DNA from: an uncultured bacterium
GTDB lineage: Bacteria > Bacillota > Clostridia > Peptostreptococcales > Anaerovoracaceae
Direction of reading: 5' to 3'
DNA: 32,006 bases
NCBI GenBank assembly: GCA_905214195.1
Contig: CAJMLH010000020.1
Coordinates: 1-32,006 of the forward strand
The translations under genes were made by a program, and so were the position numbers. Shown here piece by piece: positions 1 through 8,260 of the stretch (position 1 is the stretch's first letter; each line of letters opens with the position of its first letter). Below the pieces are notes generated by a model. That model ran no database searches. It had not been told where the DNA came from and was given only the letters and a program-made list of their open reading frames with translations.

Positions 1-2
1 AA

Positions 3-272
3 ATATCTTCTGCTTTAGAGAATGAACAGGAAATAATTCTTATAGACATGAATGGTGATGTGTATGTTCTTGGTATTAAAAAGAACGAAAGTCTTATTGA
101 AACTCTGAATGAGGAGTATGATATTTTAATAAACAAAGGCATCAAAAATCTTGCTTTTGCATATAAAACGCATTTGAAAGTAGAAGGAATGTATATTCCG
201 AATATGAATTTTGTCAAGATGGCAGGTCTCAGAGAAAGATTACAAGAGGAATTGAAAAATATAAGCATATGA
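3..272 (+). CDS. C-terminal fragment of an unrecognised protein
   Basis: The reading frame is open from the first base of the window and stops at 270-272, so only the last 89 or so residues of a longer protein are visible. A methionine at position 48 is unlikely to be the start: there is no ribosome binding site before it and the upstream codons in the same frame look coding (an acidic stretch followed by IILID). The fragment has an alternating strand/helix pattern and ends in a charged helix. I do not recognise the family. It is followed by a Rho-independent terminator, so it is the last gene of its transcript and separate from the Mur ligase gene. Confidence 0.6.
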   Translation: MSSALENEQEIILIDMNGDVYVLGIKKNESLIETLNEEYDILINKGIKNLAFAYKTHLKVEGMYIPNMNFVKMAGLRERLQEELKNISI

Positions 273-281
273 TTGTCAATA

Positions 282-329
282 TGTTGGGGAGAGTAAGAAA
301 AAGAGTTCGTATCTCCTCAACATTTTTAT
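282..329 (+). terminator. Rho-independent terminator
   Basis: TGTTGGGGAGA (282-292) pairs with TCTCCTCAACA (312-322), with one G-U pair, around a purine-rich loop, and is followed by TTTTTATTTATT. It ends the transcript of the partial gene. Confidence 0.75.
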
Positions 330-358
330 TTATTGAAGTATATTCTTGAGCATGAGTG

Positions 359-367
359 TGCTATAAT
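359..367 (+). promoter_or_regulatory. Extended -10 promoter of the Mur ligase gene
   Basis: TGcTATAAT is a perfect extended -10 element. No good -35 lies 16-18 nt upstream (TTGAGC at 346-351 is only 10 nt away), which is acceptable for extended -10 promoters. It lies between the terminator and the Mur ligase start and would give a leader of about 70 nt. Confidence 0.5.
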
Positions 368-441
368 TATATGTATACCTCAAGGTGCTTTAAACCAAAT
401 ACCAAGATACCTGAGAGAACATTGATAAAGAGAGGGATACT

Positions 442-1950
442 ATGAGAAAAAAAGACCTGAAAGAGTTTGTATCTATGCTTGATAATAACGGTTTGCTGAT
501 TTCGGCTGATACGGAAGATGTGCAGCAGCAAGCCGTAGAATATATATCATATAATTCAATGGATGTAAGAGAAAACACTCTTTTTATATGCAAAGGCCTA
601 AATTTTAAAGAGGAATATTTAAATGATGCCATAGAAAAAGGTGCAATATGCTATATTGCAGAAAAAGAGATAAAAAAAGACTTTCCTCATATAATCATAA
701 ACGACATGAGAAAAACAATGTCGGATATAGGAGCATTTTTTTATGACGAGATTTGGAACGAAAATCTCAGCATGATAGGTATAACAGGAACAAAGGGAAA
801 GTCCACCACTGCCACATTCGTAAAATCCATAATGGATGATTATTGCCAATCAATCGGAGAAAAAGAAATCGGATTCATATCGGGAATATATACTTATAAC
901 GGCGAGCGTAAAGAAAAAGCAAAAAAAATGACCACACCTGAAACTTTGCAGCTTCATAAACTTTTATGGGAATGTGCCGAGAACAAATGCAAATATTTAG
1001 TCATGGAGACATCATCACAGGCCCTTAAGTACGGAAGAACAGACGCTTTGCAGTATAAGGTCTGCGGATTTCTCAATATTTCGGAAGATCATATTTCGGA
1101 CAGAGAACATCCTGACATAGAAGATTATTTTAATTCTAAGCTTAAGATTTTCAGTCAGAGTGATACAGCTTGTATCAATCTGGATATGGAAGAAAAATAT
1201 CTGCCAAGAGTTATGAAAGAAGCCGAGGACAGATGCGAAAATGTAATAACTTTTGGAAACAACAAAAATGCGGATTATTACGGATATGATATAACATCGA
1301 CTCCGGATTGCCTTTCTTTCAAAGTTAAACATAAAGGTGGCATAGAAAAAATTACGGTGAGCATAGGGGGATTTTATAATGCTTCTAATGCACTTGCCGC
1401 CATAGCTATGACCGGAGCTTTGGGAGTGCCGTTTGAAAATATTAAAAGAGGGTTAGCTTCCGTAAAAGTAGCGGGACGAATGGAACTTTATCATATGAAC
1501 AACAAAGATGTCGATGTAATTGTAGATTATGCTCACAATAAACTCAGTTATCAGACATTGTTTGAAAATGTAAAGAAACTTTATCCCGGAAGAAAAATTA
1601 TGCTTGTATTCGGATGCCATGGAAATAAGGCATATAATCGACGGAAAGATTTGGGAGAATTGGCAAATATTTATGCCGATAAGATAGTTCTGACAGAACA
1701 AGATCCCGGTACGGAATCTGTAATGGATATATGCAATCAGATAAAGCAGCACATAGATGATAATAAACCTGTAACTACTATTGAGGACAGAGGCGAGGCC
1801 ATATCATATGCCTGCAATAATATCGAAGACGGATGGGTTATGATAATCGCAGGAAACGGCGCCGACGGATATCAAAAGAGGGGTCTTACTTATGTGGAGC
1901 TGCCTACCGACGGAGAGCGAGTGCAGAAATATATAGACGAAAACAGATAA
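442..1950 (+). CDS. murE: Mur ligase, UDP-MurNAc-tripeptide synthetase (MurE type)
   Basis: ATP-dependent ligase that adds the third amino acid to UDP-MurNAc-L-Ala-D-Glu in the cytoplasm, or a paralogue acting on a related muropeptide. The order is that of MurE: N-terminal substrate domain (about 1-105), central ATPase with P-loop GTKGKST (116-122), the SSQA segment and a lysine-containing segment (YFNSKLK) matching the carbamylated lysine region, and a C-terminal domain with GRMEL and DYAHN. 502 residues is normal length. At the position of the DAP-recognition motif DNPR it has Q-D-P-G (420-423), so meso-DAP is doubtful as substrate; overall it resembles the lysine-adding streptococcal enzymes, from memory. 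The start has AGAGAGGG about 7 nt upstream. It is followed after 19 nt by the sigma-54 regulator. Mur ligase identity is firm; amino acid specificity is open, and a second, canonical MurE may exist elsewhere. Confidence 0.88.
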   Translation: MRKKDLKEFVSMLDNNGLLISADTEDVQQQAVEYISYNSMDVRENTLFICKGLNFKEEYLNDAIEKGAICYIAEKEIKKDFPHIIINDMRKTMSDIGAFFYDEIWNENLSMIGITGTKGKSTTATFVKSIMDDYCQSIGEKEIGFISGIYTYNGERKEKAKKMTTPETLQLHKLLWECAENKCKYLVMETSSQALKYGRTDALQYKVCGFLNISEDHISDREHPDIEDYFNSKLKIFSQSDTACINLDMEEKYLPRVMKEAEDRCENVITFGNNKNADYYGYDITSTPDCLSFKVKHKGGIEKITVSIGGFYNASNALAAIAMTGALGVPFENIKRGLASVKVAGRMELYHMNNKDVDVIVDYAHNKLSYQTLFENVKKLYPGRKIMLVFGCHGNKAYNRRKDLGELANIYADKIVLTEQDPGTESVMDICNQIKQHIDDNKPVTTIEDRGEAISYACNNIEDGWVMIIAGNGADGYQKRGLTYVELPTDGERVQKYIDENR

Positions 1951-1969
1951 ATGAAAGAGGATGTTATTT

Positions 1970-3838
1970 ATGGACGATCACGGCAAGACTATTGCAGCCT
2001 TTGAGAGTATCGCCTCAGGTCTCGGCAGAGGACTTATATATATACAAGAAGATTACAATATCGGCGCTTACAGCAATCCGGCAAAGGAAATGACAGGAAT
2101 AAGACTTCCGTCATATACTCAGGGACATGCCGAGGGGGTTGTTGAAGAGGGTGACATCATAATAATAGCAGATAACGATTTGGGGAACGACGACGGACTT
2201 TCTCCGGAAGATCTTAGGCTGATAAATATATTCGACAACAATATAAAAACAGGAGACGCTGTTTTGGCTGTAGGAGTTTATAAAAACAAAAAAATAGAGC
2301 CGGTTTATAAGGTCGCCCACAACTATGATTTGAAACAGACGATGGAATTAAACCGTAGGTATTTAGGATATAATATCTCCGCAGTAATAGATGAAAAAAA
2401 CAGCACAATATCAATTACTGTCAACAATGTCGATTACAGAATGACATATCTGGAGGCTATAGGACATATGGTCGTTCTTGATAAAAATACGGGAAAGGTA
2501 AAGTTTTTTCAGGCGAGAGGATACGGCTTCAGAAACGAAGAAATCGGTAAGCTTTTGCTTGGCAGGAAATTCATTGCCAAAAAAAACGCCGGTGATAAAT
2601 GTGACCTGATGCCCCATATAGGAAGAAGAATTGAGGAACTGTTTGAGGGAGATAAATTTATAGAAGACATAAAGCTTGTAATGGGACAGGAAAACGGTCA
2701 CAGTGTAAAAAATGTTTACAATATACACAAGCGACCCATGTATTGTCATATGGTAAGGCTAAAAATAGGCGGCCGTGAAGACGGAGTATATATTTTCATA
2801 CAGGATAAGGAGGTTCTTCAGAATCAGCCGGCATCAAGAGATGTGATGGCTGCGGAAATAGAAAAGCTGAAAAAGAAAAAGCTTTCGGAGGAAGAAAATG
2901 CCGGCATAGACGGCTTCAAAAACTTTATCGGAAACGATAAAAGCTTGATAAGTGTAAAACGACTTGCAGTTAAGGCAGCAAAGAATCGGTTCAATGTTAT
3001 GCTTACAGGAGAAAGCGGTACCGGAAAGTCGGTGCTTGCAAAAGAAATACACGACATACAGATGCCCGACAAGCCTTTTGTTGAAGTTTGCTGCAATGCC
3101 ATTTCTCCTACTCTTTTTGAAAGCGAGCTTTTCGGGTATGCACCGGGAGCGTTTACAGGCGCAAATGCTCAGGGAAAGGCAGGTTACTTTGAAGAAGCAA
3201 GCGGCGGCACTATTTTTTTGGACGAGATAGGCGATATATCACCGGAAATGCAGGTAAAGCTGCTCCATGTGATTCAAAATAAGCGTATTTACAGGGTAGG
3301 AGACACTAAACCTATAGATGTTGATGTCAGGATTATAACGGCAACAAACAAGAACTTGGAAAAAGAGGTGGAAAGCGGCAATTTCAGAAAGGACCTGTAT
3401 TACAGAATAAATGTATTTCCGATATACATACCGCCTCTCAGAGAACGCAAAAGCGATTTGTATTTTTTGGCAAACTCAATATTAAATCAATATTGCAAGG
3501 AGTATGGCGTTAAACCCAAGCAGTTTTCTCAAGAGGCCATAGATATAATAATGTCTTACCCTTGGCCGGGAAATGTAAGAGAGTTAAAGAACGCAGTTGA
3601 ATGTGCAGTAGCGATATGTGATGAAGAGCTGATATATTCCGAACATCTGATGCTGCCTAAGGCATATGAAGACGACAGAAGCCTTACGCTTAAAGAAAAA
3701 CTTGATAAAGAAGAAAGAAGAATTATTGAAGATGCTATAGAGAGAAACGGCGGCGACAAAGTTAAAGCTATGGAAGAACTTGATCTTCCGAGGTCGTCGT
3801 TTTATAAAAAATTAAAGACTCTCAATTTGAATATTTAG
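1970..3838 (+). CDS. Sigma-54-dependent transcriptional activator
   Basis: Enhancer-binding protein that uses ATP hydrolysis to open sigma-54 promoters. The AAA+ domain (about 310-550) shows Walker A GESGTGKS, the sigma-54 contact loop GAFTGA, Walker B FLDEIGD, and PWPGNVREL; the last 45 residues form a Fis-type helix-turn-helix (KAMEELDLPRSSFYKKL). The first 280 or so residues are a long sensor region that I cannot assign to PAS, GAF, ACT or receiver with confidence; a PAS-like fold is possible at the N-terminus. Two ATGs are available, at 1961 and 1970; AAAGAGG (1954-1960) abuts the first and is 9 nt from the second, so 1970 is preferred (622 residues). It is probably co-transcribed with the Mur ligase gene and followed by a terminator. 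The sigma-54 promoter 130 nt downstream is its obvious target. Confidence 0.93.
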   Translation: MDDHGKTIAAFESIASGLGRGLIYIQEDYNIGAYSNPAKEMTGIRLPSYTQGHAEGVVEEGDIIIIADNDLGNDDGLSPEDLRLINIFDNNIKTGDAVLAVGVYKNKKIEPVYKVAHNYDLKQTMELNRRYLGYNISAVIDEKNSTISITVNNVDYRMTYLEAIGHMVVLDKNTGKVKFFQARGYGFRNEEIGKLLLGRKFIAKKNAGDKCDLMPHIGRRIEELFEGDKFIEDIKLVMGQENGHSVKNVYNIHKRPMYCHMVRLKIGGREDGVYIFIQDKEVLQNQPASRDVMAAEIEKLKKKKLSEEENAGIDGFKNFIGNDKSLISVKRLAVKAAKNRFNVMLTGESGTGKSVLAKEIHDIQMPDKPFVEVCCNAISPTLFESELFGYAPGAFTGANAQGKAGYFEEASGGTIFLDEIGDISPEMQVKLLHVIQNKRIYRVGDTKPIDVDVRIITATNKNLEKEVESGNFRKDLYYRINVFPIYIPPLRERKSDLYFLANSILNQYCKEYGVKPKQFSQEAIDIIMSYPWPGNVRELKNAVECAVAICDEELIYSEHLMLPKAYEDDRSLTLKEKLDKEERRIIEDAIERNGGDKVKAMEELDLPRSSFYKKLKTLNLNI

Positions 3839-3873
3839 TCTCTAAACTGAGACGAAAATCTACAAAAAGAGAC
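3838..3873 (+). promoter_or_regulatory. Candidate activator binding sites (GTCTC/GAGAC half-sites)
   Basis: GTCTC (3838-3842) and GAGAC (3849-3853) form an inverted repeat with 6 nt between arms, and a third GAGAC lies at 3869-3873. They sit about 100-135 nt upstream of the -24/-12 promoter, a usual place for enhancer sites of sigma-54 activators. The repeats are seen; binding by the adjacent regulator is inference. Confidence 0.35.
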
Positions 3874-3917
3874 TCATATTTAAGCTTAAATAAAAAAACA
3901 AATATATATAAAACAAG

Positions 3918-3945
3918 AAAACCGTTGATATTTCAACGGTTTTTG
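3918..3945 (+). terminator. Rho-independent terminator after the regulator gene
   Basis: ACCGTTGA (3921-3928) pairs with TCAACGGT (3933-3940), extended by flanking A/T pairs, with a run of T on the 3' side. It isolates the lysA group from read-through of the upstream operon. Confidence 0.85.
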
Positions 3946-3969
3946 TGTTTTTACAAGTCATGTGACATT

Positions 3970-3987
3970 TTGGCATATTTTTTGCTT
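3970..3987 (+). promoter_or_regulatory. Sigma-54 (-24/-12) promoter of lysA
   Basis: TTGGCATATTTTTTGCTT fits the sigma-54 consensus TGGCAC-N5-TTGCW: GG at 3972-3973 and GC at 3984-3985, exactly 12 nt apart. The expected transcription start is near 3997, 40 nt before the lysA ATG. A sigma-54 activator gene ends just upstream, which strongly supports the call. Confidence 0.88.
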
Positions 3988-4036
3988 ATTTTATTTGCAA
4001 CTATAAAATATATATTTCATCGAAAGGAATTTTAAA

Positions 4037-5332
4037 ATGACGAGAACAATAAAAGACGGAATATTGTATTTTGACGGCTGCAATACGGTCGAATTGGCGA
4101 AGAAATACGGCACGCCATTGTATGTTATGTCAGAAAATGATATTTTAGAAAGATTTTCTCAGCTCAAAGAAGCTTTTACAGATAAATACCCTAATGCAAG
4201 AGTGGCTTATGCCTGCAAAGCATTTTGCACATTGGCAATGATGAAAATCTGCGAAAGAGAAGGAATGTGTATAGATGTGGTTTCCGGCGGAGAACTTTAT
4301 ACAGCTATAAAAGCAGGTTTTCCGCCTGAAAGAATAGAGTTTAACGGAAACAATAAGTTGCCGGAAGAATTGGAAGCTGCTATAGACTATGGCATAGGGA
4401 GAATAATAGTAGACGGCATAGGTGAATTAAAACTAATAGAGGACATCTGCGCAAGAAAAGATAAAAAAGCAAATATTTTATATCGTATAACACCGGGTAT
4501 AAAGGCAGATTCCCATGATTATATAATTACGGGTAAGAAAGATTCAAAATTCGGAATGCCTCAGGATGAAGAGGAACTTTACAACGAAGTCAAAAGAGCT
4601 ATAGATTCGCCTTATGTGGAGTTCTTGGGATTCCATTTCCATATAGGCTCTCAACTTTTTGATAAAGAACCTTATATACAGGCACTTAATGTTACTTTGA
4701 ATCATATTAAGAATATTAAGGACAGATATGATTTTGACATAAAAGAAATAAACATGGGAGGTGGTTTCGGAGTAACTTATACTGATGAGAACAGAAAGCC
4801 TTACGGCTATTTCCTCGAGCCTTTGATTGAAAGAGTCAAAGAGTTTTACAAAGAGGAAAACGCAGAGCTCCCGGCGCTCGTAATAGAGCCGGGAAGAAGC
4901 ATTGTGGCAGAAGCAGGCATAAGTCTTTATACTGTAGGTCGCATAAAGAACATACCCGGAATAAGAAAATATGTTTCGGTAGACGGAGGGATGACTGACA
5001 ATATAAGACCGGCCCTTTATCAGGCCAAATATGACGGGGTTATAGCGAACAAAGCTTCTTGCCAAAGAAATGATAAAGTTACAGTATGTGGCAAATGCTG
5101 CGAGTCGGGAGATATTCTGATGAAAGATATAGAAATGGCAGAGCCTGAAACGGGAGACATAATAGCTATATTTTCAACAGGAGCTTACGGGTATTCCATG
5201 GCATCCAATTATAACAGAAATCTTGTGCCGGCAGTGGTTCTTGTAAAAGATGGAAGAGATGAACTGATAGTAAGACGCCAAACTTATGAGAATATGCTTT
5301 CCAATGATATAGTTCCTGATTCTTTAAAATAG
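4037..5332 (+). CDS. lysA: Diaminopimelate decarboxylase
   Basis: PLP-dependent fold-III decarboxylase converting meso-DAP to L-lysine and CO2 in the cytoplasm. Visible features are the PLP lysine in YACKAF (K61), the SGGE loop, HFHIGSQ, the glycine-rich phosphate loop MGGGFG, EPGRSIVAEAG, the catalytic CCESGD motif that contributes the active-site Cys in trans, and the C-terminal GAYGYSMASNYN. 431 residues is the normal length. The start has GAAAGGA about 9 nt upstream. It is first in a three-gene group with a D-aminoacylase and an NhaC antiporter, transcribed from a sigma-54 promoter, which is unusual for a biosynthetic lysA and suggests conditional or catabolic use. An arginine/ornithine-type decarboxylase of the same fold is less likely because the DAPDC signatures are complete. 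Confidence 0.93.
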   Translation: MTRTIKDGILYFDGCNTVELAKKYGTPLYVMSENDILERFSQLKEAFTDKYPNARVAYACKAFCTLAMMKICEREGMCIDVVSGGELYTAIKAGFPPERIEFNGNNKLPEELEAAIDYGIGRIIVDGIGELKLIEDICARKDKKANILYRITPGIKADSHDYIITGKKDSKFGMPQDEEELYNEVKRAIDSPYVEFLGFHFHIGSQLFDKEPYIQALNVTLNHIKNIKDRYDFDIKEINMGGGFGVTYTDENRKPYGYFLEPLIERVKEFYKEENAELPALVIEPGRSIVAEAGISLYTVGRIKNIPGIRKYVSVDGGMTDNIRPALYQAKYDGVIANKASCQRNDKVTVCGKCCESGDILMKDIEMAEPETGDIIAIFSTGAYGYSMASNYNRNLVPAVVLVKDGRDELIVRRQTYENMLSNDIVPDSLK

Positions 5333-5363
5333 AGAAATAAATCAACATAGAAAGGAATTTGTG

Positions 5364-6719
5364 ATGAGAACTTTAATAAAAAACGGATTTGTTATAGATC
5401 CGGCCAACGGAGTAAATTCTAAGCTTAATTTAGTAATTGAAGACGGAAAAATCACAGAGGTTACAAGAAAAGAACCTTGTTGTGAAAAAGTTATTGAAGC
5501 CGAAGGAAAATATGTAGTTCCGGGATTCATTGATATCCATATGCATGAAGAGGGCTATGACAATGAAAAAGGCCAGATTAAAGATTCTATTCTCAGAGCT
5601 ATGCTTCAGATGGGAGTGACAACCGCCGTTGGAGGAAATTGCGGAGATAACTACATGGATCCTGTAGAATTCCTAAATACTGTAGATAAAGACGGAGCAC
5701 CGATAAACATGGCTATGTGTGCCGGACATACATATTTTAGAAATAAAGCAGGTCATACTGATAAATATACTGAAATATCAGATAAAGAACTTGCGGATAT
5801 GAAAATAATGATAAAAGACGCTTTGGATAAGGGGTGCGTGGGAATTTCATTCGGAATAAGATATGTTCCCGGAATCAATGAAAGAGAGCTTATGGAATGT
5901 GGAAGCCTTTGTATACCATCAAACAAAATGATAAGCGCTCATGTGAGAAACGATGCTGATTATATATTTGATGCTATGCAGGAACTTATAGATATAGGTG
6001 AGAATTTAAAAATTCCGGTACAGGTTTCCCATGTTGGAAGTATGGGAGGATTTGGGCAGATGAAAGAAATGCTTGAAGTTATAGATGCCTATAAATCCAA
6101 CAATTATGATGTTACAGCAGATTGTTATCCATATTATGCATTTAGCACAAGGATAGGAGAGACTACATATGACAGCGGATTCCTTGAAAGATATAATACA
6201 GATTATTCGGTGGTAGAAATTTGCGAAGGAAAGTACAAGGGATTAAGATGCAACGCTGAAATATTTGAGGAGTTAAGAAGAGAAGCACCTGAAACTATAA
6301 CCGTTTGTCATGTTATGAAACATGAAGATGTTGATATGGCACTGCTTCACCCAAATGTAATGCTTGCAAGCGACGGACTTTTTAATAATGGTCAGGGACA
6401 TCCGAGAGGAGCGGGAACATTCCCAAGGTTCATAAAAAATTATGTGAAAACCGGAAAGATTTCTTTATATGATGCTATAAATAAGATGTCAACGATGCAA
6501 GCAAAAAAGCTTGGTCTTGATAATAAAGGCAGACTGAATGTAGGTTCTGATGCAGATATCGTTATATTTGATTTGGAAAATATAAGTGATAATGCGACAT
6601 TTAACAACCCTGCTGCAAAACCCGAGGGTATTGAGTATGTTATTATAGCCGGAGAAGTGGCAGCAGAAAAACATGCTATAATCAACGACTCCCTTGGAAA
6701 ATCAGTAAGAAAATATTAA
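5364..6719 (+). CDS. N-acyl-D-amino-acid deacylase family amidohydrolase
   Basis: Metal-dependent amidohydrolase that most likely removes the acyl group from N-acyl-D-amino acids. N-terminal beta-sandwich strands (KNGFVIDPANG) lead to the metal motif HMH in GFIDIHMH, then GVTTAVGGNCGDN, which carries the Cys typical of D-aminoacylases, SAHVRND and QVSHVGS as further metal histidines, ASDGLF with the catalytic Asp, and a C-terminal GSDADIVIFD strand closing the sandwich domain. Length 451 is close to that of the family. A GTG at 5361 precedes the ATG at 5364; AAAGGA (5351-5356) favours the ATG. It lies 31 nt after lysA and 58 nt before the antiporter gene. The exact acyl-amino acid (Glu, Asp, Lys or other) cannot be read from the sequence; dihydroorotase or hydantoinase activity is less likely because of the GNCG motif. 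Confidence 0.85.
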   Translation: MRTLIKNGFVIDPANGVNSKLNLVIEDGKITEVTRKEPCCEKVIEAEGKYVVPGFIDIHMHEEGYDNEKGQIKDSILRAMLQMGVTTAVGGNCGDNYMDPVEFLNTVDKDGAPINMAMCAGHTYFRNKAGHTDKYTEISDKELADMKIMIKDALDKGCVGISFGIRYVPGINERELMECGSLCIPSNKMISAHVRNDADYIFDAMQELIDIGENLKIPVQVSHVGSMGGFGQMKEMLEVIDAYKSNNYDVTADCYPYYAFSTRIGETTYDSGFLERYNTDYSVVEICEGKYKGLRCNAEIFEELRREAPETITVCHVMKHEDVDMALLHPNVMLASDGLFNNGQGHPRGAGTFPRFIKNYVKTGKISLYDAINKMSTMQAKKLGLDNKGRLNVGSDADIVIFDLENISDNATFNNPAAKPEGIEYVIIAGEVAAEKHAIINDSLGKSVRKY

Positions 6720-6777
6720 AAGTCATTTTGACATCAAGGAATGTCTTAAATATAAATGAAGAAAAGGAGATGAAAAA

Positions 6778-8196
6778 ATGGAATTTGGATTTTTATCAAT
6801 TATTCCACCGGTATGTACTATAGCTCTTGCGGTTATAACAAAAAATGTTTTTCTGGCTTTGATGATCGGTGTAGTGCTGGGATATACTATTCTTGATGGT
6901 TGGAATATAGGCGCAGCTCTTAATGATTCATTAAACGGAGTAATCAATGTATTTACCAGCACGGGAAATACTATAGTACTTATGTCCATACTTTTGATTG
7001 GTGCAATTATTTATATCATTGAAAGATCCGGCGGTATAACAGGATTTGTTGATGTAATGGTAAAAAAGAGAGCAATAATAAAAAGTAAAAAAGGTGCGAA
7101 CTTTTTTACATGGCTTTTGGGTGTACTTATCTTTACATCAGGCTCTTTAAGCTGTATGGTAGTAGGTTCGGTAACAAGACCCATAAATGATGCTTTAAAA
7201 GTTCCTCATGAAAAAGCAGCATTTCTCGTTCATTCAACCTCAACCCCGGTGTGTGTGTTGATACCTTTGAGCGGATGGTTAGCTTCTATGATTGGCTACC
7301 TTACATCAGGAGGTGTGGCTGAAAGCGATGCAATGACAGTTTTGGTGGAATCCATACCGCTTAATTTTTATTGTCTCATAGCGGTTATCGGATGTCTGGT
7401 TCTCTCACTTTTAGGTATGGACTTTGGTCCTATGAAAAAAGCAGAAAAGAGGGCGTTAGAAACAGGATATCTCGATGACCCAAAATCCAATCCCGATGCA
7501 AGTAAGGGAGATGAAGATATAGAAATAGATGCGGATAAACCAAGAATGATAAATCTGCTTCTGCCTATGCTTGGAATGATAACAGGAGTTATAACAGCAT
7601 TGTTTATAACAGGCGGAGGAAACCTTCTTAACGGTAATGGTATGCAGGCATTGCTTTGGGGAGTATTTGTTGCTTTGGTGATTTGTGGAATACTTACAAT
7701 AACACAGAAAATATATACTTTTAAAGGATTTATTGATAATGTATTTAAAGGTGCTTCCTCAATGCTTTCAATCGCAGCGATATTGATGTTTGCATTTACA
7801 TTATCACCTATAGTAAAAGAACTTGGAACGGGAGAATATTTATCTTCACTTTTTGAACAGTTCCTGACACCCGGTCTTTTACCGGTACTGGTATTTATAA
7901 TGGCATGTATACTTTCTTTTGCAACAGGAACATCTATGGGAACTATGGCTATTATGTCTGTAATTGCCATTCCTATGGCGGTAAACTTAGGAATGAGTAT
8001 TCCTCTTATTGCTTCGGCAGTATGGGGCGGAAGTATATTCGGAGACCATGCATCGCCTGTATCTGATACTACTATTATGAGCTGTGCTACTACAGGCTGT
8101 AATATAATAGACCATGTAAAGACTCAGCTTCCTTACTGCGGAATATTTGCAGCTGTAACTATTGTGCTTTATCTTGTGGCGGGATTTATTCTGTAG
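6778..8196 (+). CDS. NhaC-family Na+/H+ antiporter
   Basis: Polytopic inner membrane transporter of the NhaC group, with about 11-12 hydrophobic segments over 472 residues. Family-like signs are the glycine/serine-rich SGSLSCMVVGSVTRP segment, the central charged loop (about 225-255, rich in Asp, Glu and Lys) between the two halves, and the conserved GGSIFGDHASPVSDTTI block near residues 418-432. Some NhaC homologues exchange organic anions or amino acids rather than simply Na+ for H+, so in this group it may import or export a product of the deacylase or decarboxylase. The ribosome binding site AAGGAGATG lies just before the ATG. It is the last gene of the sigma-54 group and is followed by a strong terminator. 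Confidence 0.88.
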   Translation: MEFGFLSIIPPVCTIALAVITKNVFLALMIGVVLGYTILDGWNIGAALNDSLNGVINVFTSTGNTIVLMSILLIGAIIYIIERSGGITGFVDVMVKKRAIIKSKKGANFFTWLLGVLIFTSGSLSCMVVGSVTRPINDALKVPHEKAAFLVHSTSTPVCVLIPLSGWLASMIGYLTSGGVAESDAMTVLVESIPLNFYCLIAVIGCLVLSLLGMDFGPMKKAEKRALETGYLDDPKSNPDASKGDEDIEIDADKPRMINLLLPMLGMITGVITALFITGGGNLLNGNGMQALLWGVFVALVICGILTITQKIYTFKGFIDNVFKGASSMLSIAAILMFAFTLSPIVKELGTGEYLSSLFEQFLTPGLLPVLVFIMACILSFATGTSMGTMAIMSVIAIPMAVNLGMSIPLIASAVWGGSIFGDHASPVSDTTIMSCATTGCNIIDHVKTQLPYCGIFAAVTIVLYLVAGFIL

Positions 8197-8231
8197 TTTA
8201 AATAGTAACTTTAAGTAATATCTAAAACGAT

Positions 8232-8260
8232 AAAAAGGATATCAACACGATATCCTTTTT
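8232..8260. terminator. Bidirectional terminator between convergent genes
   Basis: AAAAAGGATATC (8232-8243) and GATATCCTTTTT (8249-8260) form a 12-bp perfect stem with a 5-nt loop, and each strand ends in T-rich sequence. It serves the nhaC gene on the plus strand and the pseudouridine synthase gene on the minus strand; the stop codon of the latter lies inside the stem. Confidence 0.9.

Noticed and set aside
346..367. TTGAGC as -35 partner of TATAAT before the Mur ligase gene
   Set aside because: The spacing is 10 nt, far from the required 16-18; the extended -10 explains the promoter better.
4544..5065. 173-codon open frame on the minus strand
   Set aside because: It lies fully inside lysA, whose motifs are complete, and has no ribosome binding site.
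7368..7970. 200-codon open frame on the minus strand
   Set aside because: Antisense to the NhaC transporter gene; composition is that of the mirror of hydrophobic codons.
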